45,521 nucleotides of DNA from the NCBI GenBank assembly GCA_902768715.1, contig CACXMH010000011.1:1-45521 (forward strand). Direction: 5' to 3'. A program made the translations under genes and the position numbers. The notes beneath the pieces are model-generated. The model was not told where the DNA came from. It did no database searches and saw nothing but the letters and a program-made list of their open reading frames with translations. Positions 6,886-13,749 of this stretch are shown here, piece after piece; within the stretch, counting starts at the first letter, position 1; the number at the start of each line of letters is the position of its first letter. Origin of the DNA: Fibrobacter succinogenes. Its GTDB lineage: Bacteria > Fibrobacterota > Fibrobacteria > Fibrobacterales > Fibrobacteraceae.

Positions 6886-9396
6886 TTAGCCCAGGGTGAC
6901 GATAACCTTATGCACACCCTTGGTGAAGATCGGAGCCACGTCGGCGTCAATCTTCTTGCCATCGACGATCATCTCGGCGACACCCTTGCACACGTGCTTC
7001 GGGTTCTTCACTTCGATTTCGTAGGTAGCGCCGCGGAACTTGCGGGTCACCTTGAAGCCGTCCCACTTGGAGGGGATGCAGGGGTTGATAATCAGGCCCT
7101 TGAAGCTTGCGCGCACACCGATGATGAACTGCGTTGCAGCCTGGTAGGTCCAGGAGCTGGTTCCGGAGAGCCATGCGTTACGGCCCATACCGAACTGCTT
7201 GTGTTCGTCACCGAGAATGTTCTGCGGGTAGCAATAGGGTTCAGATTCGAACTCGTCCAGCTTGGTGTTCTTGGAAGCCGGGTTAATCTGGTTGTAATAC
7301 TGGAAAGCCTTGTCGCCACGGCCGAGAATGGTTTCGGCAATCATCACCCACGGGTTGGTGTGGAGGAAGATACCGCCGTTTTCCTTGGCTCCAGGAGGAT
7401 AGGTGGATATGCCACCCACGTTGGGGTCGAAGCCGCGGTAGCCCGGAGTGGAGCTCTTCACGCCGTTGGCGGTGTTCAGGAGCTTGTTCAGGCTGTCCAT
7501 GCCCTGCACAGCGCGTTCACCGGTAGCGATACCGGAAATCACGGACCAGGACTGGCTATTGCAGTAAATCTTGCCGTACTTGGCCTTGTTGGTACCGTAG
7601 GCGTTGCCCTGCTTGTCGAACCAGCGGACCCACCACTTGCCGTCCCAGGCGCTCTTGTTGAAAGCGGCCTTCACGTCTTCGTACCACTTCTTGTACATTT
7701 CCACGGACTTCTTGTCGCCGAGAGCTTCGCAGATGTCCATCATCTCGAGCAATGCCTTGGCGTAGAGGCCGGTGTTGAAAGAAGATTCTGCACCGAGAGG
7801 CAGGTTCATGCAGTCGTTCCAGTCGGCAAAGCCGAGGAGCGGAAGGCCATGCTTGCCCAGGTGAGTGCGTGTAAAGTTGAGGGAGCGCTTCAGGTGTTCA
7901 AGGACAGTGCCCTTTTCACGCTGGGCGCGCTTCTTGCCGGCTTCATAGAACGGGATGACTTCCTTGAGGAGGCTCATCTTGCCGGTTTCCTTGAGGTAGT
8001 TGGCCACCGTGAGCACAATCCACAGGTGGTCATCGCCGTACCAGTCTGCATAGGCAGGCTTGCCGTGTTCGTCGAGAACACCCTTCTTTTCGCGGGAGTC
8101 ACCGGCGTTGGCTTCGTTACCCGTATCCTCTTCCAAAGCGAGAGGAGCATACTGGTGCATGGCGTTACCTTCGGGGCGCTGCACAGAGAGCAAATTCTTG
8201 GCAAGGACCAGAGCTTCTTCGGGCATGTGGCTCATAACACCCATCAAGTCCTGGCTGGAGTCACGGTAACCAATACCGCGGCTGGTGCCGTAGCCCAGCT
8301 GGTACAGGGATAGGTAGCGGCTCCAGTTCTTGGTGGTGTGGCACTGACGGGGGTTGTGGACGTTCACCATAGAGTTGAACGCTGCATCCGGAGTCTGTAC
8401 CTGGATAGTAGAAAGGTAGTTCTGCCAGAACTTGGCCAGTTCGTCAAAGGCCTTGTCCACGTTCTTCAAATCACGATACTTGGCGATAGCCTTGGCGGCA
8501 ACCTTCAGGCTCTGTTCCTGACCCAGCTGGGTGCAGGTGCGGAAGGTCTTGCCTGCGGCAATCTTGCCGGCGTGGATCATGAGGGCGGCAATGTTGTCGC
8601 CACGGTCGCATTCGCTGTTGGAAAGTTCCTTGTTGGCAAGGCTGAGCGGAGCGGCCCAGGAGCCCATTTCGTTTGCGCCCAGGAACACGCGGCGGTCACC
8701 GTCGAAGCTACCGACCTTGCAGTTGGCGGTCACGTAGTTCACGGCGAAATCACGCTTCATGTAGGCGTACTGTTCCAGCACCACATGGCCATCCTTTTCC
8801 CAGTGGCCCTTGAGGGTCATGGTCTGGGGAACCCAGTCGGCGTTGGTGAGCTGCTTTTCAGCTTCGAAATGGCTGAATTCATAGACCGGGACAATATCCA
8901 CTTCCTTGGCGGTCTTGTCGAGGTTGGTGACCTGGATGTCCTGGAGGAGGGTGTTGGATCCGGTGGGAACGAAAATCGTCACCTGCGTACGGAGGCCTTC
9001 GCATTCGGCGATCCAGCGCATGTAAGAAAGACCCACGTGGCATTCCCACTTCTTCATCTTGGTGAGGGTCGGGACCACGAACGGGGAGAACACGGTGTAA
9101 CCCTTGGCGTTCTTCACACGGATATAGATGGTGCTGGCCTTGAAGTCAGAGCAGGGCATCTGGGCGATGTACTTGGTGATACGGTTCAGGGCCGGGTCGC
9201 CCTTGCAAACCAGGGTACCGCCGGTGGTATCCACGATACCGCCGAAGTTCAAAGTACCGACGTAGTTGCACCACTTGATCGGGGTTGCCGGGGTGGTGAG
9301 CACGTATTCTTTCTTGGCGTCATCGAAGTAGCCGTACTTGGCGGCCGGGGCCTTGGAGGCGACCTTCTTGACACTCTTCTTCTGTTTTGTAGCCAT
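6886..9396 (-). CDS. GH94 cellobiose-phosphorylase-type enzyme
   Basis: The product has 836 residues, close to the usual size for GH94 disaccharide phosphorylases. It has an N-terminal beta-sandwich domain, then an (alpha/alpha)6 barrel with SSQDLMGVMSHMPEEAL, GDDHLWIVLTVANYL, and the DWND motif at residues 525-528 that holds the family's general acid. HTNPWVMIAETILGRG near residue 680 is also typical. The expected reaction is phosphorolysis of cellobiose (or a close beta-glucoside) to glucose 1-phosphate and glucose in the cytoplasm, saving ATP. Chitobiose or laminaribiose specificity cannot be excluded by eye. The N-terminus has a short Lys-rich extension. GGAGATAC precedes the ATG. A PadR regulator gene lies upstream on the same strand. 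Confidence 0.88.
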   Translation of the reverse strand: MATKQKKSVKKVASKAPAAKYGYFDDAKKEYVLTTPATPIKWCNYVGTLNFGGIVDTTGGTLVCKGDPALNRITKYIAQMPCSDFKASTIYIRVKNAKGYTVFSPFVVPTLTKMKKWECHVGLSYMRWIAECEGLRTQVTIFVPTGSNTLLQDIQVTNLDKTAKEVDIVPVYEFSHFEAEKQLTNADWVPQTMTLKGHWEKDGHVVLEQYAYMKRDFAVNYVTANCKVGSFDGDRRVFLGANEMGSWAAPLSLANKELSNSECDRGDNIAALMIHAGKIAAGKTFRTCTQLGQEQSLKVAAKAIAKYRDLKNVDKAFDELAKFWQNYLSTIQVQTPDAAFNSMVNVHNPRQCHTTKNWSRYLSLYQLGYGTSRGIGYRDSSQDLMGVMSHMPEEALVLAKNLLSVQRPEGNAMHQYAPLALEEDTGNEANAGDSREKKGVLDEHGKPAYADWYGDDHLWIVLTVANYLKETGKMSLLKEVIPFYEAGKKRAQREKGTVLEHLKRSLNFTRTHLGKHGLPLLGFADWNDCMNLPLGAESSFNTGLYAKALLEMMDICEALGDKKSVEMYKKWYEDVKAAFNKSAWDGKWWVRWFDKQGNAYGTNKAKYGKIYCNSQSWSVISGIATGERAVQGMDSLNKLLNTANGVKSSTPGYRGFDPNVGGISTYPPGAKENGGIFLHTNPWVMIAETILGRGDKAFQYYNQINPASKNTKLDEFESEPYCYPQNILGDEHKQFGMGRNAWLSGTSSWTYQAATQFIIGVRASFKGLIINPCIPSKWDGFKVTRKFRGATYEIEVKNPKHVCKGVAEMIVDGKKIDADVAPIFTKGVHKVIVTLG

Positions 9397-9574
9397 TGTA
9401 TCTCCGTGAGAGGGGGTTGTTAAAAGGTTTTGGGGTATGAGGTGATGAGGTATGAGCTATTGCAAAATACACCGTCACCTAATACAACTTTTGATGCAAA
9501 TTTAGTAAAGTCCTATAAAGCTCAAAGGCACGAAGTGCCGACCTCATCGCTCAAAGCGACCATCGGGAGCGACC
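9397..9574. repeat. Intergenic repeats between padR and the GH94 gene
   Basis: The gap contains ATGAGGT/ATGAGCT words near 9435-9465, a hairpin GGCAC-GAA-GTGCC at 9527-9539 and a CGCTCAAAGCG palindrome near 9550. The GTGC-type hairpin with a GAA loop recurs in other gaps of the window. No gene is seen. Confidence 0.45.
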
Positions 9575-10183
9575 TCACACCTCTTTCTTCTGGTTGAAAT
9601 TCTCGAAATCCCGGTTACCGAAGTTAATGTAGAAGTAGCCGTCCAGCTTCTTGTTGCGGATGGGGTCCCGCAGAATGCCGATGGCGGCACGCACATACTT
9701 GAGTTCCACCAGAATGTGGTCCCGGCTCATGCAGTTGAGGAACGGACCTTCGGGGTAAAGGGTCGGGCGAGGTTCTTCGGCGATCATCTTCTCAAGATTC
9801 TCGATTTCCTGGACCAGGCGGCGCTCGTGGGCTTCCAGGGTGCGGATAAGTTCCTTGTTCTCGGCACCGTAGAGGAAGGCGAAACCCAGCGTCCTCGGGT
9901 CGTCGTTGAAGCCGGTCAGGTGCTTGAGGACCTCCTTGCGGAGGGTTTCCTTCCCCTTATCGGTAATGCTGTACATCACGCGCTCGGGGCGGTTGCCGTC
10001 TTTTTCGGCACGGCCTAGGATGCTTCCATTCTTTTGCAGGGTGGTCAAGCGGTTATAGACCGTGGAGGTGCTGATCTTTGCCCAGCGGTCCAGCTCGCGG
10101 ACCCTAATCTCCGTAATGATGTCGTAGCCGCTGCGTTCTTTTTCATCAATCAAGCCCAAAAGCACTAGGTCATAACGATTCAT
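9575..10183 (-). CDS. PadR-family transcriptional regulator
   Basis: The product has 202 residues. The start is the ATG at 10183, preceded by AAGGA at 6 bases; a TTG one codon earlier is less likely. Residues about 1-85 form the PadR winged helix (LVLLGLIDEKERSGYDI, TSTVYNRLTTLQKNGSI, MYSITDKGKE). The rest is a helical C-terminal dimerisation domain with a charged coiled segment near residues 115-140. PadR proteins are usually repressors that sense small molecules and repress their own genes. A 17-bp palindrome lies over the likely -10 of this gene, which supports autoregulation. The gene is upstream of the GH94 phosphorylase on the same strand, 178 bases apart; control of that gene is possible but unproven. 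Confidence 0.9.
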   Translation of the reverse strand: MNRYDLVLLGLIDEKERSGYDIITEIRVRELDRWAKISTSTVYNRLTTLQKNGSILGRAEKDGNRPERVMYSITDKGKETLRKEVLKHLTGFNDDPRTLGFAFLYGAENKELIRTLEAHERRLVQEIENLEKMIAEEPRPTLYPEGPFLNCMSRDHILVELKYVRAAIGILRDPIRNKKLDGYFYINFGNRDFENFNQKKEV

Positions 10184-10226
10184 CAAAAATCCTTCGTTTT
10201 AACGCGAAATTATTCGCACGTGTGAT

Positions 10227-10269
10227 TATTCCAACTTGGAATATATACAAAAAAAGCACAAAAGGACAA
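10227..10269 (-). promoter_or_regulatory. padR promoter with overlapping 17-bp operator-like palindrome
   Basis: The palindrome TATTCCAACTTGGAATA (10227-10243) has perfect 8-base arms around one central base. On the minus strand the -10 TATATT is 10240-10245 and the -35 TTGTCC is 10264-10269, with an 18-base spacer. The palindrome therefore covers the end of the -10 and the predicted start of transcription, where a bound dimer would block polymerase. Binding by the PadR product is inferred. Confidence 0.55.
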
Positions 10270-10322
10270 AAAATCGTAAAAAAGGTGTGAATTTTACGAA
10301 AAAATTAGTTTACAAAATTGCG

Positions 10323-11006
10323 TTAAGGGTTTTTATTACACATCCTGTCGTACATTTCCTTTTTTTGCTCGGACGTGTATTTTTCGTCGGCCGTTCCTTG
10401 CGCCGTCATATTGAGCATATCCCCTTCGCATGTGGCAAACATGGTCATATCCGTTTCGTCTGAAGCCGCCGCCATGGTTCCAAAAACGGTGAGTAAGGCA
10501 GCTGTTTGCATACATTCTTCTTCGCTTTGGGCTTTACCTTCAGTAGCAATACTAAACCACAGGTCACCGTTGTCCTTGAATTTGATAGTTACATCAACTG
10601 AAGAATCCGCTTCAACTTCTTCAAAATGCCATACATCGTCATCTAACGAGAATGAACAGTCCATTTTCTGGTTTGGCACAAACTTGGTAACGTCCATGCC
10701 CGTGGAACCCGACGAAGTGTTTGCGGAACCGCCCCCAAAATCACTAAACCAATCATCTCCCCAGCCATCATCAGGAAAATCGAAGGATTCTGAACTTGTG
10801 CCACCGCCCGTGGAACTGCTACTTTCTGAACCTACATTAGCCGAGCTGCCCTTCGTAGATCTATTACCCCCAACCTGGTTAAACCCGGGAATATCCGAAA
10901 GGTCGTCATCACCGCGGGAATCCTTGTCTGGGCTGGAAACGCTCTGGGAGCAAGCCCAGAACAGAACTAAACTGGAACAGGCCAAGGCGATTTTCAACAA
11001 TTTCAT
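10323..11006 (-). CDS. Lipoprotein of unknown function with Ser/Gly/Asp-rich linker
   Basis: The product has 227 residues. It starts with a lipoprotein signal ending LFWAC, so Cys19 is the likely lipid site. Residues about 22-95 are a low-complexity linker rich in Ser, Gly, Asp and Thr, as in surface lipoproteins of this group. The C-terminal part (about 100-227) is a compact domain with four Cys and a VTIKFKDNGDLWFSI strand pair. The family is not recognised. GAGGGG lies 7-8 bases before the ATG, and TATATT at 11034-11039 gives its own promoter, so it is probably not co-transcribed with the Nif3 gene upstream. Confidence 0.75.
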   Translation of the reverse strand: MKLLKIALACSSLVLFWACSQSVSSPDKDSRGDDDLSDIPGFNQVGGNRSTKGSSANVGSESSSSTGGGTSSESFDFPDDGWGDDWFSDFGGGSANTSSGSTGMDVTKFVPNQKMDCSFSLDDDVWHFEEVEADSSVDVTIKFKDNGDLWFSIATEGKAQSEEECMQTAALLTVFGTMAAASDETDMTMFATCEGDMLNMTAQGTADEKYTSEQKKEMYDRMCNKNP

Positions 11007-11033
11007 AACAAGCCCCTCTCTAACTTAAATCAA

Positions 11034-11039
11034 AATATA
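11034..11039 (-). promoter_or_regulatory. -10 element (TATATT) of the lipoprotein gene
   Basis: TATATT lies 27 bases before the ATG at 11006, in the 52-base gap after the Nif3 stop. The resulting leader of about 20 bases includes the GAGGGG ribosome-binding site. Confidence 0.4.
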
Positions 11040-11058
11040 TAAATCTTGACAAATTCGT

Positions 11059-11820
11059 CTATATGGGATTGTCAATATCCACAAATACCGCTGGAATTCC
11101 CAAATCGGCCGTAATTTTTTTCGCCAAGGCCCGAACTCCGAAGACCTCGGTCCGGTGGTGGCCGCAGGCAATGAGGTTAAAACCGGCCTCTTCTACCGCA
11201 ATAGGCACGTTTTCCTTGATTTCGCCGGTCACAAAAGCGTCGCAGTCCAGGGCCATGGCCTCTTCTAGGCCAGAAGCGCCGCTCCCGCTGCAGATGGCCA
11301 CACGGCGGATCTTGTCCGAGCCGAACATGAAGCTGTTCTGGACGCCTGCAGGGAACGCCTGGGCTGCAATTTCCAGAAAACGCTCCTTGGAAACAGGCGT
11401 GCCCCACTCCCCCACCTGGCCCACGCATTTTTCACCTTCTTGCATAAAGCCTTCTACCACCTTAAGTCCCAAGGCCTTGGCAATCAGGGCATTGTTCCCG
11501 ATTTCGGGATGACCGTCCAGAGGCAGGTGAAAACCGTAGAGGGAAATCCCGTGCTGCATGAGCTGGCGGATGCGCCTGCCGAAATGACCTACAGGAACCT
11601 TGGAATCCCCGTTCCAGAACCCGTTGGGGTGATGGACGATGATGGTGTCCGCACCCTCTTCGATGGCGCGCTCAATCAGGCGGTCGCGAAAAGAAACACC
11701 CGTTACCACCTTGGTCACCTTGTCAGAAGCCTCGACGCAAAGTCCGTCAACGCAGTAATCCTTGAACGCTGCCGGAGTGAGTAAACGGTCTAGCCAACAC
11801 GAAAAATCCTTCAATTCCAT
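11059..11820 (-). CDS. Nif3-like dinuclear metal-centre protein
   Basis: The product has 253 residues, the typical length of the short Nif3/YbgI family (often annotated 'GTP cyclohydrolase I type 2' by homology). Metal-ligand segments are visible: ADTIIVHHPNGFW (two His), HLPLDGHPEIGNN (Asp), and the C-terminal CGHHRTEVFG (His and Glu). GSGASGLEEAMALDCDAFVTGEIKEN is another family signature. The proteins form hexamers with two metal ions per subunit; the cellular reaction is not settled. TATATT at 11848-11853 is a likely -10, and the leader carries AGAGGC ahead of the ATG. Confidence 0.88.
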   Translation of the reverse strand: MELKDFSCWLDRLLTPAAFKDYCVDGLCVEASDKVTKVVTGVSFRDRLIERAIEEGADTIIVHHPNGFWNGDSKVPVGHFGRRIRQLMQHGISLYGFHLPLDGHPEIGNNALIAKALGLKVVEGFMQEGEKCVGQVGEWGTPVSKERFLEIAAQAFPAGVQNSFMFGSDKIRRVAICSGSGASGLEEAMALDCDAFVTGEIKENVPIAVEEAGFNLIACGHHRTEVFGVRALAKKITADLGIPAVFVDIDNPI

Positions 11821-11847
11821 AAAAGCCTCTAATAGCAGTCTCTACTG

Positions 11848-11853
11848 AATATA
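11848..11853 (-). promoter_or_regulatory. -10 element (TATATT) of the Nif3 gene
   Basis: TATATT on the minus strand ends 27 bases before the ATG at 11820. It lies in the gap shared with the divergent HTH gene, whose own promoter is not obvious. Confidence 0.4.
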
Positions 11854-11948
11854 TAACAAAAAATGCGAAAAAACGAGATTTTTCCGAAAAATGTAACCAT
11901 ATGTTATCACCGAAGGTGGCCGTAAATTCCTAGAAATCACATTTGCGG

Positions 11949-12275
11949 ATGAAGAGGAAAAACAAAATAGAGAAGACTTTCGATGAGAGTATCGCCTATT
12001 TGCTGAGAAAGGGCCGTGAAAAGCTTGGCCACTCTCAGGACCTCGTCGCCCAGGAAGCGGGCATCAGTCGGATTACCCTAGGGAAATGGGAGCGGGGCGA
12101 AAAGACTCCGAATTCCTTTGATCTGTACAATGTGCTCAAGGTCCTCAAGTGGGAACCTGAAGATTTTTGGACTGAATTGGGCAAGCATTTTGAGCCGACG
12201 GCAAAGCCCCTGCGGATTGCCGCCGAACGAACCAAAATAAAAGCCTATATCGAACAGACCAAGAAAAAACGATAG
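11949..12275 (+). CDS. Small XRE-type helix-turn-helix regulator
   Basis: The product has 108 residues from the ATG at 11949; a TTG two codons earlier is possible. The N-terminus is very basic. Residues about 20-70 form a Cro/C1-type domain: GREKLGHSQDLVAQEAGISR then ITLGKWERGEKTPN, followed by a helix ending in EDFW. The C-terminus is short and Lys-rich with no sensor domain. It probably binds DNA as a dimer; its targets are unknown. An imperfect palindrome centred on CATATG (about 11896-11911) lies upstream and could be its operator. Its 3' end overlaps the convergent small basic gene by 31 bases. Confidence 0.82.
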   Translation: MKRKNKIEKTFDESIAYLLRKGREKLGHSQDLVAQEAGISRITLGKWERGEKTPNSFDLYNVLKVLKWEPEDFWTELGKHFEPTAKPLRIAAERTKIKAYIEQTKKKR

Positions 12276-12472
12276 CATAAAGGAAAATCCCCCGCGTCGG
12301 CGAGGGATTTCTTGTGCTTCAAGTTCCGGTTGTACTTCGTCTTGTCGCGGACCACCCTGGTCCGTAACGTGGCTCCGTTCTGGGAGCCGTCTATGCGTAG
12401 CGCTCGCATTCTTGCGCTTTCTGTTGCGGCTTCGGCAACCTTGCCCGCCGCTTTCGCTCTGTTTTTAGCCAT
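12245..12472 (-). CDS. Small basic protein, possible ArfA-type alternative ribosome rescue factor
   Basis: The product has 75 residues. The start at 12472 has the best ribosome-binding site in the window (AAGGAGG, 6-7 bases) and TATATT at 12493-12498. Residues 35-53 (TLRTRVVRDKTKYNRNLKH) resemble the core of E. coli ArfA, roughly R-x-R-V, a basic run, then K-x-x-Y-x-R-x-x-K-H. From residue 55 the frame passes through an 11-bp hairpin followed by T-rich sequence (12285-12310), and the last 17 residues look unlike protein. Transcripts ending there would lack a stop codon, as in arfA and brfA mRNAs, whose products are made only when trans-translation fails. Two more hairpins lie inside the gene. 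The function is inference. Alternatively it is an ordinary small basic protein with a misplaced stop. Confidence 0.62.
   Translation of the reverse strand: MAKNRAKAAGKVAEAATESARMRALRIDGSQNGATLRTRVVRDKTKYNRNLKHKKSLADAGDFPLCYRFFLVCSI
12285..12310 (-). terminator. Terminator-like hairpin inside the small basic gene
   Basis: On the minus strand AAATCCCTCGC pairs with GCGGGGGATTT (one G-U pair) around loop CGAC, followed by TTCCTTT. It lies before the stop codon of the 75-residue frame and just past the stop of the convergent HTH gene. It could serve both genes. Confidence 0.55.
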
Positions 12473-12492
12473 AGGGGCCTCCTTAAGGGGCA

Positions 12493-12498
12493 AATATA
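12493..12498 (-). promoter_or_regulatory. -10 element (TATATT) of the small basic gene
   Basis: TATATT lies 20 bases before the ATG at 12472. The predicted leader of about 14 bases is filled by the AAGGAGG site. The gap is shared with the divergent tilS operon. Confidence 0.4.
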
Positions 12499-12537
12499 AA
12501 TTATTATTTTTAGGCAGTAAAGGGGCCAAGTTTTCTT

Positions 12538-13749
12538 TTGTACGACTCCATCGCAGATAGTATTCGCCGTCATGGTTTCAAGCGCCTGCTGCTTGCAGTT
12601 TCGGGCGGTCTGGATTCTATTTGCCTAGCGCATTATTTTATTTGCAATAAAGCGGCATTGTGCATTGAATGGCTAGGGATTGCCCATGTGCATCACGGGC
12701 TACGGGTCGGAACGGCAGACCGCGATGCCGCATTTGTGGAAGCTTTCGCAAAAACGCACAACGTTCCGTTTTTCTTGAAGAAACTGGACGGCGAGGCACT
12801 CAAGGCCGCCGAAGGTTCGCTGGAAGAAAACGCACGGGACGCAAGGTATAAAGCGCTGGAAGAAATATTCAACGAGACAGAAGATCCCCGCCTGCGCGGG
12901 GATGACAATAAGGACGTCATCGTCACTGCTCATCATGCAGGCGACCAGGCGGAAACCATGTACATGCGGCTCCATCGCGGAACGACGCTGGCGGGACTCC
13001 GTGGAATTCAGGAATTTCGCGTTCTTAGCAATAGCCAGGGCGATGCGGGCGGACAGCACTTAGGAGCATGCTCCTTAGTGCGCATGGCCACCAAGGTGGG
13101 GCTGGCGTCTGAAGCCACGCTAGAGGGGGTGATGGAAGACCGTGCAACGGGCTGCAATCAGGGGGAAACCTCCCCCACCTCGCGCCTATTCCGTCCTTTC
13201 CTTTCCATCACCCGCGAAGAGCTTCTCGCCTACGCCCGCGAAAACAATCTTGAATGGGTGGAAGACGAAAGTAATGCCGACGTGAATTTTGCCCGAAACA
13301 GGATTCGGCACGAGATGTTGCCACGGCTGGAGCGTGAATGCCCCGGTGCGGCGGCTCAGCTTTGCCGGATTGCCGCCCTTGCGGACAGGGCGTACGGGAA
13401 GGTGATGGAGGTGTGCGATGGGGTATTCGGGACATGCCTGCGCGAGGATGACATTCCTCGTGTCTCAATCACTCTCGACAAAAAGAAGCTCCGCAAGGTG
13501 CTGCTGGCCCACGAGAACACCGACCTTTCCGAGATGTTTCGGCTGTGGCTTTCGGAGAAGGGCCTGCGATTCCCTATCGGGTTCTTTTACTGCCCCAAGG
13601 AGCCTGCCTGCGTCAAGATTCCCCACCACGCCGTTTACCGCAGGCGCGCCATCGTAAAAATCGGCCAGTCAGTCCGAATTTGCGAATTCGACAGCCCCGA
13701 AGAAGCCGAGATTTTTGTATCTTGCGGAAAGAAAAATAAAGGATTATAA
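12538..13749 (+). CDS. tilS: tRNA(Ile)-lysidine synthetase with repeat-derived insertions
   Basis: The product has 403 residues. It adds lysine to C34 of the AUA-reading isoleucine tRNA. The PP-loop motif SGGLDS is at about residues 22-27, followed by HVHHGLR and [35 protein letters not shown] and [21 protein letters not shown] complete the N-terminal signature; a C-terminal TilS domain follows. The only possible start in frame is TTG at 12538, because TAG lies upstream. Two stretches look inserted: residues about 115-125 are encoded by a GATCCCCGC...GCGGGGATGAC repeat (12883-12906), and residues about 160-215 (DNA 13015-13180) contain a 26-bp near-palindrome at 13056-13081 and a GGGGGA/TCCCCC hairpin at 13161-13176. 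Both keep the frame. The stop overlaps the ftsH start (TAATG). Confidence 0.93.
   Translation: MYDSIADSIRRHGFKRLLLAVSGGLDSICLAHYFICNKAALCIEWLGIAHVHHGLRVGTADRDAAFVEAFAKTHNVPFFLKKLDGEALKAAEGSLEENARDARYKALEEIFNETEDPRLRGDDNKDVIVTAHHAGDQAETMYMRLHRGTTLAGLRGIQEFRVLSNSQGDAGGQHLGACSLVRMATKVGLASEATLEGVMEDRATGCNQGETSPTSRLFRPFLSITREELLAYARENNLEWVEDESNADVNFARNRIRHEMLPRLERECPGAAAQLCRIAALADRAYGKVMEVCDGVFGTCLREDDIPRVSITLDKKKLRKVLLAHENTDLSEMFRLWLSEKGLRFPIGFFYCPKEPACVKIPHHAVYRRRAIVKIGQSVRICEFDSPEEAEIFVSCGKKNKGL
12883..12906. repeat. Palindromic GATCCCCGC...GCGGGGATGAC element inside tilS
   Basis: The element is nearly identical to intergenic copies at 39052-39075 and, with CTC for CCC, at 20981-21004 and 21017-21040. 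Here it is translated as [10 protein letters not shown] within TilS. Confidence 0.75.
13056..13081. repeat. 26-bp near-perfect palindrome inside tilS
   Basis: The arms GCACTTAGGAGCA and TGCTCCTTAGTGC match except for one base pair. It lies in a segment that has no counterpart in ordinary TilS proteins. Confidence 0.65.

Noticed and set aside
6841-9423. Two long plus-strand frames opposite the GH94 gene
   Set aside because: Both are complements of a clearly identified phosphorylase and lack motifs or ribosome-binding sites.
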